A program made the translations under genes and the position numbers. Of a DNA stretch of 64,000 nt, positions 47,649-58,463 are shown piece by piece. The notes below the pieces were generated by a model. That model was not told the DNA's origin. It ran no database searches and saw only the letters and a program-made list of their open reading frames with translations. Location: positions 186,001 through 250,000 of the forward strand of contig NW_026042467.1 in assembly GCF_023856365.1 (NCBI RefSeq), in the 5' to 3' direction. How positions within the stretch are numbered: the first letter of the stretch is position 1; each line of letters begins with the position of its first letter. This DNA is from Brienomyrus brachyistius (Eukaryota > Chordata > Actinopteri > Osteoglossiformes > Mormyridae).

Positions 47649-48263
47649 CTGGCGTTAATGACGCTGTTTCAGCCATTTTATATTTTCTGTTTACTTATTC
47701 TGTCATGTAAGACTGAGACAAATTATCGTTTACGACTATTCTTACACACTGTAGCCTGACTTGCTGACTTAAGTAAGCTTAACTATAAGCTACCTTTGCT
47801 AGTGTTTGTGAATAACATGTTTCTCTAGTTATGAAATTATTCCATGTTTTAGCATCTGTTTCAACATTAAAGTCAAATTGGTATATTGAAATATGTAAAA
47901 ACTATTGAACTATTAGCTTAAGTCTAACATAGAAAATCCTACTGAATCTCTTAAGATTTTCCTTTTTTGTTAATGCACTAATGTTTAAGAAGTGTCTTAA
48001 ATTGAATTTCAGATTTGTGTGTGGGTGGGAGTGGGTGAATTGTATTAAATTCATACATTCATTCTTTTGGCTCAGACATTACTGACCTAAAACAAATTGA
48101 GGCATTGGGTAAGTGCTTAAATTAGCTACTAAATGGCAAAAAATATTCTAAATATCACATTTTCCATTCTTCGGTATAATTTTAACGAATCACCTATGCT
48201 GCCAAACATTAACGCATAGATTGTCACAACACTCTATGTTTTAGTTCTTCTTTATGTGTATAG
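47649..48263. other. No recognised feature
   Basis: AT-rich non-coding sequence. Confidence 0.4.
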
Positions 48264-48553
48264 GACGGTGTGATGGTTCTGGTGGTGGGTGTGGCCGACG
48301 CTGCTCGCGATGTTTGGCTATGCTGCAGTCCCAGGGACCAAGTTGGAACACATTTCCACCTTCAAGCTTAGGTGGAAAAACGGCACCGAGACCCAGCAGC
48401 AGGACAACTTCTTGTCCAGACAACCAGCCCTGCTTCATCATTGAAGTAAGCCCTGTGAACAGGAGCGAGATGTACTTCTGCAGTGGATGTTATAGCGGAA
48501 AGAACATCCCCATCCTCACGTCTGCCGGAGTGCCCCCTCAAGTGGGTGTGTGA
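48264..48553 (+). CDS. Unrecognised Cys-rich exon-like open frame
   Basis: An acceptor-like 'gtgtatag' ends at 48263. The frame that stays open to a TGA at 48553 has eight Cys in about 95 residues, including a cluster near the start (CDGSGGGCGRRC) and later 'CPDNQPCF' and 'YFCSGCYSG'. A possible donor, GTGGGT, lies at 48542. It could be an extracellular Cys-rich domain, or a further exon of the upstream gene in a phase that does not match exon 3. I do not recognise the family. Confidence 0.3.
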
Positions 48554-48589
48554 CTTAACTCGATGGATGAATTGGACAGAATGTACTGT

Positions 48590-49200
48590 TACTAGAGGTC
48601 GACCGATATGGGTTTTTCAAGTCAAGGGTCAGGCGATGGCCGATATATGCTGCTGATTTTTTTTGGCCGATAATTGGACGTTTTCCCCTCTATTTGCATG
48701 GTAAAATATCACACTAATAATAACAAACGATACACAAAATTTCTCAATTTAGCATTTATTGAATACTCAACTTGGAAACAATAACACATTTATAAACAAT
48801 AAAAATAGCAGCATCAGAATCTCTGTTAGTGCACAATATAGCAGCAAACTCCTCATGTTTGACGGAAGGAAATTTGTAAACAATACAAAAAGGAATAAGC
48901 ATGTTATCTTTAGTTGTAATCCCACTTCCAGTCCCTGAGTCTTACTCACCACACTCATACTTCACAGCAAACAGACAGCAGTTAATTAACCAGAAGAGAA
49001 AAATGCAAAAACACAACAGAACTTGTAAATAATAACAAACTAATAGACAATAAAAATAGCAGCATCAGAATCTCTATTAGTGCCAAATATAGCAGCAAAC
49101 TCCTCATGTCTGACGGAAGGAAAATTTGTAAATACACAAAGGAATGAGCACATCTTCAGTTTTAATCCCATTTCCAGTCCCTGAGTCTTCCTCATCCCAC
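48590..49200 (+). mobile_element. hAT-like non-autonomous element, one end, with internal duplication
   Basis: Begins 'ctagaggtcgaccgatatgg' and 'ggccgatatatg...ggccgataat', a terminal sequence frequent in hAT-type fish repeats. No matching right end was found. Inside, 48797-48950 ('caataaaaatagcagcatca' onward) is repeated at about 49050-49195 with scattered changes. Confidence 0.4.
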
Positions 49201-49250
49201 AAGCAGGCAAGGCATGTCACCCCGGTTGTGTGACACTTATTTTATATAAT
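49201..49250 (+). repeat. Detached fragment of the 52.4-56.2 kb minisatellite
   Basis: 'aagcaggcaaggcatgtcac' and 'ggttgtgtgacacttatttt' match the core of the minisatellite unit (for example 52502-52547). The rest of the minisatellite starts 3.2 kb downstream. Confidence 0.8.
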
Positions 49251-50505
49251 AAAATAAGTGCCCCCTGCGGCCCCAGAGCCCGAGCAGCCGTCTCCGCTGC
49301 CTGCAGCTACCGCGCCCACGTCCGAGGCGCTTTCCCTGCCTGCAGCTCCCGGGCAGGCGCCCCCTCTGCAGCCTGCAGCTCCAGTCCCTGGCCCCACTCC
49401 AGTCCCTTCTCCCCCTGTGACTCTGGTACCCTCACCCCGACGAGCCCGACCCCGGCCGCAGGTCCTTATGTCTGTGTCCCATAAGGGGAGAGGACACAGA
49501 CGCACGGCTGGGGTCCCACCCGCCCAGCCCCCTGGCTCGCCCTCCCTCGCCGGCGCTAGGGCTTGGTCGGCACCTGCGGGTCCTGGCCCTCCGGGTCGGC
49601 TGTCGTCTGCGGGTCCCCCTCCGCGGCCTCGTCGCCCTGCCTCGGTCCCTCCTCCGGCGTCTTATCGGTTGCCTGCGGGCCCCCCGACGGCGGCTCCTCA
49701 TTCGCCTGCTGGTCCTCCCGCTCTGGCGTGTCGGAGGACGTCGCCGTCTGCTGCGGCTCCCCCTCTCTCCTTGCCCTCGCCAGGGTCCCTTCCAGCTCCT
49801 TCGTCCCCTTCCCTGGTCTCCCCTCCGACTCCCTCCTTCGTCCCTGCGTCTGTCCCTCACCCCGTCTCCTCGGCCCCTCCGGCTCCGGCCTCCCGGCCGC
49901 CTGCAGCCCTTCCGGCTGCCTCCCGTCGCCCGCTGGGTCTCCCTCGGGCTCCTCTTGGTTCCCCCTCCTTCTCTCCCTGGCCTCCCGTCTTTGTCCCTCC
50001 TGCCTCTGCTCCCCCTCGCTTTGTTCCTCCTGTCTCTGTCCCTCCTCTCTTTGTCCCTCGTCCCTCTGGCTTCTGCTCCTCTTTCCCCGATGTTCCCTTC
50101 GTTCACTCCCGGTCCTTTTGTCCTGCCTGTTCCCTCCGTGTCCCCCTTTCTGATCTGTTTCTCTGCCTTTCCTGTCTTATGTCAAGTCTTGTCCTGGCTC
50201 CTTCCCCTGTGCCAGTTCTGTCTGTCCGTTCTGTTCCCTGTCCCTCATTAATGAGGTTTTATATAGATATACATATATGCCCGGCTTGTCCGCTCCTCGT
50301 GTGTGCCACGCCCCCTGATTACCCACGTGTGCTTCCCTGATCGTCTCCTGCTTTGCCCGATTACTTTGATTAGTCATGACCTATTTTAAGTCCTGGTCTT
50401 ACCTGTTTGCCCTGTCCGTCATTGTAGTTTGTCAATGCCTGCGTTCCGTCCTGCTCTACCCGCTCCGTTTCCCCGATTAAAGACCCGTTTTCACAAACAC
50501 AAAAA
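49251..50505 (+). other. GC-rich Pro/Ser-rich open region with retroelement-like 3' end
   Basis: A frame of 360 codons (49258-50340) is rich in Pro, Ala and Ser without a recognisable domain. A 224-codon Arg-rich frame is open on the other strand (49432-50106), which argues that strong GC bias rather than selection keeps frames open. After the stop come 'cattaatgaggttttatat', 'cgattactttgattagtcatg' and 'ccgattaaagacccgttttc', like the tail of fish LTR or LINE retroelements whose polyproteins have Pro-rich ends. No gag, protease or polymerase motif was seen. Confidence 0.35.
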
Positions 50506-50529
50506 AAACTATATGTATACATATACATA

Positions 50530-51698
50530 CACTGAACAAAAATATAAACGCAACACTTTTGTTTTTGCTCCCATTTTTCATGAGATGGACTTAAAGATCT
50601 ACAATTCATTCCAGATACACAATATTACCATTTCTCTCAAACATTTCTCACAAATCAGTCTAAATGTGTGATAGTGAGCACTTCTGCTTTGCTGAGATAA
50701 TCCATCCCACCTCACAGGTGTGCCACATCAAGATGCTGATCTGACATCATGGGTAGTGCACAGGTGTACCTTATACTGCCCACAATAAAAGGCCACCCTG
50801 GAATGTGCAGTTTTGTCTCACAGCAAAATGCCACAGATGCCACAAGCATTGAGGGAGCGTGCAATTGGCATGCTGACAGCAGGAATGTCAACCAGATCTG
50901 TTGCTCGTGCATTGAATGTTCATTTCTCAACCATAAGCCGTCTCCAAAGGCGTTTCAGAGAATATGGCAGTACATCCAACCGGCCTCACAACCGCAGACC
51001 ACGTGTAACCACACCAGCCCAGGACCTCCACATCCAGCAGGTTCACCTCCAAGATCGTCTGAGACCAGCCACTCAGACAGATGATGCACGGCCCCATGTT
51101 GCAAGGATCTGTACACAGTTCTTGGAAGCTGAAAATGTCCCAGTTCTTGCATGGCCAGCATACTCACCGGACATGTCACCCGTTGAGCATGTTTGGGATG
51201 TGCTTGACCGGCGTATACGACAGCGTGTACCAGTTCCCACTAATATCCAACAACTTCGCACAGCCATTGAAGAGGAGTGGACCAACATTCCACAGGCCAC
51301 AATTGACAATCTGATAAACTCTATGCGAAGAAGATGTGTTGCATTGTATGAGGCAAATGGTGGTCACACCAGATACTGACCGGTTCTGAGTCCCCAGACC
51401 CCCAATAAAGCAAAAAACTGCACATTCCAGGGTGGCCTTTTATTGTGGGCAGTATAAGGTACACCTGTGCACTACCCATGATGTCAGATCAGCATCTTGA
51501 TGTGGCACACCTGTGAGGTGGGATGGATTATCTCAGCAAAGCAGAAGTGCTCACTATCACACATTTAGACTGATTTGTGAGAAATGTTTGAGAGAAATGG
51601 TAATATTGTGTATCTGGAATGAATTGTAGGTCTTTAAGTCCATCTCATGAAAAATGGGAGCAGAAACAAGAGTGTTGCGTTTATATTTTTGTTCAGTA
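50530..51698 (+). mobile_element. Tc1-like transposon with ~286-bp terminal inverted repeats
   Basis: The left repeat (50530-50815, 'cactgaacaaaaatataaac') and the right repeat (51413-51698, ending 'gtttatatttttgttcag') are near-perfect inverted copies. TA flanks both ends (50528-50529; 51699-51700). Between them lies one transposase frame with an internal deletion. The ends match a Tc1-like family common in salmonid and other fish genomes. Confidence 0.9.
50813..51379 (+). pseudogene. Tc1-like transposase, internally deleted
   Basis: 188 residues against about 340 for a full transposase. An ATG at residue 6 (MPQMPQALRERA) is the likelier start. Residues 6-75 form the paired-like helix-turn-helix DNA-binding region ('GMSTRSVARALNVHFSTISRLQRRF') with the NRP linker 'RPHNRRPRVTT'. 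At 'RPATQT' the protein jumps to 'DDARPHVARICTQFL' and then 'PAYSPDMSPVEHVWDVL'. The region with the first catalytic Asp is gone, while the second Asp and the final Glu region remain. It therefore cannot catalyse transposition but could still bind its ends. Confidence 0.85.
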
Positions 51699-52405
51699 TA
51701 GAATAAGCCCAGATTTATGTTTATTCAGTGGAGATAAGTACAACCTCTAAAGATAGGCCTACACCCGTTTTGGCAGTGTCTCCGGATCCCATGACAAATA
51801 ATGCCTTCAGTACATCCTCCTCAACCCACACTGAAAGCAGAAGTGCTATGGGCTTTGCAAACGGTTTGCCGACATCACTCCTATACGTCCAATGATGACA
51901 TTCACACCGTCTCCAGGGTGATGTTCCCTGACTCGCAGGGTCACTTGTGGTAAAGATAAAACCACTTTTCTTGCGCGATTTGGACTCGCTCCATATATTA
52001 AAAGGGAGCTTCGTTGTCATGTTTGACGTAAGTATGAACAGGACCATCAAAAGAAAACAACTGGATGTGCATGTCAGGTATTGGGTGAATTATGAGAATG
52101 GCTCTCGAGTGCAGTCCTGGTTCTGGGATCACAGTACATGAGCCACTCCACCGCTGAAGACTTACTGGAGAAGTTTAAGGTAAGCCATTCAATAACATTT
52201 AAACTCATTAACGAACCCATGATTTTTAAATATCCATGGTTTATCTTTACATGTGTTTAAATGGGAGAACCATATTTATTGGTAAGCATATTTTAAAGAT
52301 TTTATTGCTGCTTCATGGCTTTTGCTGCAAAAAAAATAGTTCATTGAGGAAATAGAATGTTTAAGTGTTGTGTAGCAACATGTACAGCTGTTGTACAGGC
52401 AAAAA
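51190..52405 (+). repeat. 1216-bp segment duplicated at 59354-60569
   Basis: Covers the 3' part of the Tc1-like element and the flanking transposon-derived gene exon. It aligns to 59354-60569 without an indel; one substitution was noticed (T/C in 'gcattg(t/c)atgag', near 51345/59509). Confidence 0.9.
51710..52180 (+). pseudogene. Transposon-derived gene exon, truncated copy
   Basis: Conceptual residues in shifting frames, 'CGKDKTTFLARFGLAPYIKRE', 'GSFVVMFD' and 'KQLDVHVRYWVN', then 'SHSTAEDLLEKFK' before a donor 'gtaagcc' at about 52181, resemble a protein family present in many copies in fish genomes with a hAT-like C-terminal region. Several stops and frame changes show decay. The copy ends at 52405 where unrelated sequence begins. 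Confidence 0.5.
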
Positions 52406-52433
52406 GTGTTGCGTTTATATTTTTGTTCAGTAT
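52405..52433 (+). mobile_element. Solo 29-bp Tc1-like terminal fragment
   Basis: 'agtgttgcgtttatatttttg' continuing to 'ttcagtata' repeats the outermost end of the Tc1-like element at 51671-51700. It sits exactly at the border between the duplicated segment and the minisatellite. Confidence 0.8.
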
Positions 52434-53331
52434 ATATATTTATGGGTGTATCGAGACTAGATGGTCAGTATGGATAACTAAGGTGCACTAAAAATGGGTG
52501 AGCAGGCAAGGCATGTCACCCAGGTTGTGTGACAATTATTTTATATAAATGTATATATGTATATATATATTCCATCCACCATCCCTCCTTTACGGAGAAC
52601 TGCGTTATTTTTATTGTCCATTACGAAAAAAATAAAAAAACTATATATATATATATATATATACATATATATTTATGGGTGTATCGAGACTAGTTGGTCA
52701 TTATGGATAACTAAGTTGCACTAAAATTGGGTGAGCAGGCAAGGCATGTCACCCAGGTTGTGTGACAATTATTTTATATATATGTATGTATATATTCCAT
52801 CCACCATCCCTCCTTTACGGAGAACTGCGTTATTTTTCTTTTCTATTGCTAATAAAAAAACTATATATATGTACATATATATATATATATATATATATGG
52901 GTGTATCGAGACTAGATGGTCAGTATGGATAACTAAGGTGCACTAAAATTGGGTGAGCAGGCAAGGCATGTCACCCAGGTTGTGTGACAATTATTTTATA
53001 TATATGTATATATATATTCCATCCACTATCCCTCCTTTATGGAGAACTGCGTTATTTTTATTGTCTATTGCAAAAAAAAACACAAAAAAACTATATATAT
53101 ATATATATATACACATATATATTTATGGGTGTATCGAGACTAGTTGGTCATTATGGATAACTAAGGTGCACTAAAATTGGGTGAGCAGGCAAGGCATGTC
53201 ACCCCAGTTGTGTGACAATTATTTTATATAAATGTATATATATATTCCCTCCACCACCCCTCCTTTACGGAGGACTGCTTTATTTTTAATATCCATTGCG
53301 AAAAAAAAACACAAGAAAAAGAAAAAATATC

Positions 53332-53376
<45 letters not shown>

Positions 53377-53563
53377 GTGTGTCGAGACTAGATGGTCAGT
53401 ATGGATAACTGAGGTGCACTAAAATTGGGTGAGCAGGCAAGGCATGTCACCCAGGTTGTGTGACAATTATTTTATATATATGCATATACATATTCCATCC
53501 ACCATCCCTCCTTTATGGAGAACTGCGTTATTTTTATTGTCTATTGCAAAAAAAAAACAGAAA

Positions 53564-53608
<45 letters not shown>

Positions 53609-54028
53609 TATTCATGGGTGTATCGAGACTAGATGGTCATTATGGATAACTAAAGTGCACTAAAATTGGGTGAGCAGGCAAGGCATGTCACCCAGGTTGT
53701 GTGACAATTATTTTATATAAATGTATATATATATATATATATTCCATCCACCATCCCTCCTTTACGGAGAACTGCGTTATTTTTCTTTTCTATTGCTAAT
53801 AAAAAAACTATATATATATACATATATATTTATGGGTGTATCGAGACTAGATGGTCATTATGAATAACTAAGGTGCACTAAAATTGGGTGAGCAGGCAAG
53901 GCATGTCACCCCGGTTGTGTGACAATTATTTTATATATATATTCCATCCACCATCCCTCCTTTACGGAGGACTGCTTTATTTTTAATATCCATTGCGAAA
54001 AAAAAACACAAGAAAAAGAAAAAATATC

Positions 54029-54083
<55 letters not shown>

Positions 54084-54186
54084 GTGTGTCGAGACTAGAT
54101 GGTCGGTATGGATAACTAAAGTGCACTAAAATTGGGTGAGCAGGCAAGGCATGTCACCCAGGTTGTGTGACAATTATTTTATATAA

Positions 54187-54264
<78 letters not shown>

Positions 54265-54566
54265 CATCCACCATCCCTCCTTTACGGAGAACTGCGTTAT
54301 TTTTCTTTTCTATTGCTAATAAAAAAACTATATATATGTACATATATATATATATATATGGGTGTATCGAGACTAGTTGGTCATTATGGATAACTAAGTT
54401 GCACTAAAATTGGGTGAGCAGGCAAGGCATGTCACCCAGGTTGTGTGACAATTATTTTATATATATATGTATATATATATTCCCTCCACCACCCCTCCTT
54501 TACGGAGGACTGCTTTATTTTTAATATCCATTGCGAAAAAAAAACACAAGAAAAAGAAAAAATATC

Positions 54567-54615
<49 letters not shown>

Positions 54616-54718
54616 GTGTGTCGAGACTAGATGATCAGTATGGATAACTAAAGTGCACTAAAATTGGGTGAGCAGGCAAGGCATGTCACCCAGGTTGTGT
54701 GACAATTATTTTATATAA

Positions 54719-54764
<46 letters not shown>

Positions 54765-55066
54765 CATCCACCATCCCTCCTTTACGGAGAACTGCGTTAT
54801 TTTTCTTTTCTATTGCTAATAAAAAAACTATATATATGTACATATATATATATATATATGGGTGTATCGAGACTAGTTGGTCATTATGGATAACTAAGTT
54901 GCACTAAAATTGGGTGAGCAGGCAAGGCATGTCACCCAGGTTGTGTGACAATTATTTTATATATATATGTATATATATATTCCCTCCACCACCCCTCCTT
55001 TACGGAGGACTGCTTTATTTTTAATATCCATTGCGAAAAAAAAACACAAGAAAAAGAAAAAATATC

Positions 55067-55101
<35 letters not shown>

Positions 55102-55291
55102 GGGTGTGTCGAGACTAGATGGTCAGTATGGATAACTAAGGTGCACTAAAATTGGGTGAGCAGGCAAGGCATGTCACCCAGGTTGTGTGACAATTATTTT
55201 ATATATATGCATATACATATTCCATCCACCATCCCTCCTTTACGGAGAACTGCGTTATTTTTATTGTCTATTGCAAAAAAAAAAACAGAAA

Positions 55292-55352
<61 letters not shown>

Positions 55353-56205
55353 TATTCATGGGTGTATCGAGACTAGATGGTCATTATGGATAACTAAAGT
55401 GCACTAAAATTGGGTGAGCAGGCAAGGCATGTCACTCAGGTTGTGTGACAATTATTTTATATAAATGTATATATATATATATATATTCCATCCACCATCC
55501 CTCCTTTACGGAGAACTGCGTTATTTTTCTTTTCTATTGCTAATAAAAAAACTATATATATATGTACATATATATATATATATATATGGGTGTATCGAGA
55601 CTAGTTGGTCATTATGGATAACTAAGTTGCACTAAAATTGGGTGAGCAGGCAAGGCATGTCACCCAAGTTGTGTGACAATTATTTTATATATATGTATAT
55701 ATATATTCCATCCACCATCCCTCCTTTATGGAGAACTGCGTTATTTTTATTGTCTATTGCAAAAAAAAAACAAAAAAAACTATATATATATACATATATA
55801 TTTATGGGTGTATCGAGACTAGATGGTCATTATGAATAACTAAGGTGCACTAAAACTGGGTGAGCAGGCAAGGCATGTCACCCAGGTTGTGTGACAATTA
55901 TTTTATATATATGTATATATATATTCCATCCACCATCCCTCCTTTATGGAGAACTGCGTTATTTTTATTGTCTATTGCAAAAAAAAAAACAAAAAAAACT
56001 ATATATATATATACATATATATATATGGGTGTATCGAGACTAGAAGGTCATTATGCATAACTAAAGTGCACTAAAATTGGGTGAGCAGGATAGGCATGTC
56101 ACCCCAGTTGTGTGACAATTATTTTATATATATGTATATATATATATATATTCCCTCCACCACCCCTCCTCTACGGAGGACTGCTTTATTTTTATTTCCA
56201 TTGCA
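52434..56205 (+). repeat. Minisatellite, ~220-275 bp unit, about 16 copies, with (TA)n tracts
   Basis: 'gggtgt(a/g)tcgagactag' recurs near 52443, 52677, 52899, 53128, 53374, 53616, 53834, 54082, 54359, 54614, 54860, 55102, 55359, 55587, 55805 and 56026. Each unit has a conserved core ('gcaggcaaggcatgtcaccc', 'attccatccaccatccctcc'), an A-rich run and a (TA)n tract that accounts for most length variation (up to about 80 bp near 54187-54262). Three sub-types can be told apart by 'tcttttctattgctaat', 'tattgtctattgc' and 'taatatccattgcg'. Ile-Tyr repeat frames here are products of (TA)n, not genes. Confidence 0.95.
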
Positions 56206-56425
56206 AAAATAAAAAATTTTAAAACACAAAAAAAAAAAAAAAACGAAAATAATAATAATAAAAATAATTTTGAATGTGTATTCAAATAAGTTTGAATGTG
56301 TGTGAACTATATATAAATATATATATACACATGCATATACAGAAATATATACACACACACACATATATATATATACACACACACACACAGACACACACTC
56401 ACATAAACACATACACACACTGTGT
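56206..56425. repeat. Low-complexity A-rich and (CA)n/(TA)n tract
   Basis: A15-type runs at 56228-56245, then alternating ta and ca dinucleotides at 56310-56420. Confidence 0.85.
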
Positions 56426-56426
56426 A

Positions 56427-56795
56427 CAGTCTTATGCAAAGGTTTGGCACCCCTTGACAAATAACATCTTTTCAATTACAAAAGCAACAATATCAGTTAA
56501 TACAGTCTCTTTAGGAACTGGGGGAAAAATACACAATATTTTCAGCAAACATTGATGAATAGTTACTTTTTATGCCATAAATTGAACAAAATTACAAAAT
56601 AAAAACATTATTATGGCACTCTGCAAAAGTTTGGGCACCCTACGTAATCAGTACTTAGTAACACCTCCTCTGCCAGATATCACAGCTTACAAGCGCTTCT
56701 TATAGCCAGCTGAAAGGCTTTCAGTTCTTGTACTTGGGATTTTCTCACATTCTTCCTTGCAAAAGGCTTCTAGTTCTGTAATATTCTAATATATC
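56427..56795 (-). mobile_element. Tc1-like element, one end only
   Basis: Starts after TA with 'cagtcttatgcaaaggtttg' and repeats 'tgcaaaagtttgggcaccc' at 56622-56640. On the minus strand 'KKRL' and related residues (around 56680-56760) look like a Tc1 transposase C-terminus with stops. No second end was found, so the copy is truncated. Confidence 0.6.
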
Positions 56796-57431
56796 AAGGG
56801 CTGTATTGTCAAATAGGAGATCGGCAGCATTCTCCCACCTGAGAAAACTGTACTACAATGCCCTTGATAGTGTGTAGAAACACACTCGTCAGCTCTAGTC
56901 CTCCTGTAACAACGCAAAAGGACTGGCAACCCTCAGGTATTTATGCGTGCGATTGTATGATAAATTCACCCTGACAGTCTCACACTTCTCTTGGTACCAA
57001 CAGGTCTCATGGAATATATAAAAGGCAACTGCAACAATTATACTCGGCACTAAACATCGAGGCACGGAAATGCAGCAGAGCTTGTGTATTTCTCAGGATG
57101 CATTCTAGTAAAATGCCCGGAAAATGAGCTAAAGACATATTTCAAGGGGCACTATATAAAACCGATGGAAATTTTACTGATTAAATAAAAGGAAAAGCAT
57201 CGTTTGAAAAATCACAAATGTTTCTAAGATTCAATGCATCGCTTTTTGACCACATCATAGCGATGAACACATCATTGTTCCTGACAATGTCCTAATACAG
57301 AAATAAAACTTTATGTTGGTAAACTCAAAAAGCCTTCAGCTGTCACACTGGCTAACGATCTCAAACGATTATAAAGCAGCATTTTGAAAAGCGCTGTTTT
57401 AAAATAACAAAATAACAGATACAACACTTAC

Positions 57432-57785
57432 CTTGTCTTCTGGCCAAATGCTTTTCACGGCTTGGCACTCCAACGGTGCTGAAACGAAATTTGTATTTCC
57501 TCCTACCTCGTTGGCCCTTCAGTTCTTCTTTTCTCCCTTTGGATGTTTTTTTCCTTCTTCTTTGGATATTGTTTTTTATTTTTGTTTGTTTTTTTTACTT
57601 TGCATGTTTTTCCTTCTTCGGATATTATTTTTTTGGCTTATTTTTTTAGACGATGTTTTTTTCGTCTTCTTTAAAAATTGATTTTTTTCGTCTTCTTTAA
57701 ATATTGTTTTTTTTTTCATCCTTTTGATGTTGTTTTACGGAACAAGAGCCGTACAGTGCTACTCTATCAGGAGGTAGCGCCAACT
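57432..57785 (-). other. Putative non-coding first exon of an unidentified minus-strand gene
   Basis: Begins about 30 bp past the TATA box at 57811-57818 and ends at 'gaagacaag' before a consensus donor GTAAGTG (57431 downward). The leader is A-rich with degenerate repeats of 'gaagacgaaaaaaat' (57610-57710) and contains no ATG-started frame of note. An A-rich 5' UTR plus a first intron would fit a stress-inducible chaperone gene, but no second exon was found down to 56800. The start is inferred from the TATA position only. Confidence 0.4.
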
Positions 57786-57810
57786 GAACGCCTTGAAGCA
57801 GTACCCAGCT

Positions 57811-57911
57811 CTTTTATAGGGAGCGTCAACCCGAAGTCAAGTTCTAGAACGTTGCACTCACTTTTCATTGGTTTCCCAGCTATGCTGTCAGAATAATGTT
57901 TGCTGATTGGT
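57811..57911 (-). promoter_or_regulatory. Heat-shock-type promoter (CCAAT, HSE, TATA)
   Basis: In minus-strand order: CCAATC (57905-57910), CCAATG (57866-57871), the perfect heat-shock-element palindrome GTTCTAGAAC (57841-57850), and TATAAAAG (57811-57818). Spacing (HSE about 25 bp upstream of the TATA box, CCAAT boxes 50-90 bp upstream) is that of vertebrate heat-shock gene promoters bound by HSF1 and NF-Y. The gene itself is not visible. Confidence 0.45.
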
Positions 57912-58463
57912 CGAAAATTTTAAAACGTACCCGAGTACTGTAAAAAAAACTCAAGATCTTGCTACCCTACGGAGCACCCATAAGGTGATTTTTTTTATAC
58001 GTTATATGCAGCTATTTGTAGCAGGCCGTAATTAGACTAATCCACCCTTTGTCAATAAAGCCAACAAGAGAACAGGTTGCCCAAAGTTTGCTCAGGTACA
58101 CGCCACAGCACAACCTTAAAAACACATCCAGCACAAATCACACTAGTGAATGACACAGCAAATCACAGCAATAAAAAAGACCCCTATGGGCAATCCAGCA
58201 CCCAGACTACAGGTGCCAAAAGGCCCAGCCTGCCTAATAATGAACCCAAAATATACATACAACAAAGAAAAAGACACAAACAAAAAAGAAAATAAAACTA
58301 GCCAGCTGCTCCCACTAAACCCCGCTCCCGAGGCCACTAAGCCGGCTGGCTTGATAATACACGATACAACCTCAGATAAAACATATTAAAGCAACACCAG
58401 GGAGGTTTACAACCTGATCCTTAAAATTATCGACCCGTAATTCCACCTTGAAAACCCCATGGG
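57912..58463. other. No recognised feature
   Basis: Sequence upstream of the promoter. No exon or repeat end was supported. Confidence 0.4.

Noticed and set aside
49432..50106. Arg/Gly-rich 224-codon minus-strand frame
   Set aside because: Antisense of the Pro/Ser-rich stretch; an open frame is expected from the GC-rich composition.
51721..52050. 109-codon minus-strand frame, repeated at 59885-60214
   Set aside because: Antisense of the transposon-derived exon; duplicated only because the DNA segment is duplicated.
52731..55407. Many Ile-Tyr-rich open frames
   Set aside because: They are translations of (TA)n and the repeated minisatellite core.
57433..57681. Phe-rich 82-codon plus-strand frame
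   Set aside because: Antisense of the A-rich leader of the minus-strand first exon; composition artefact.
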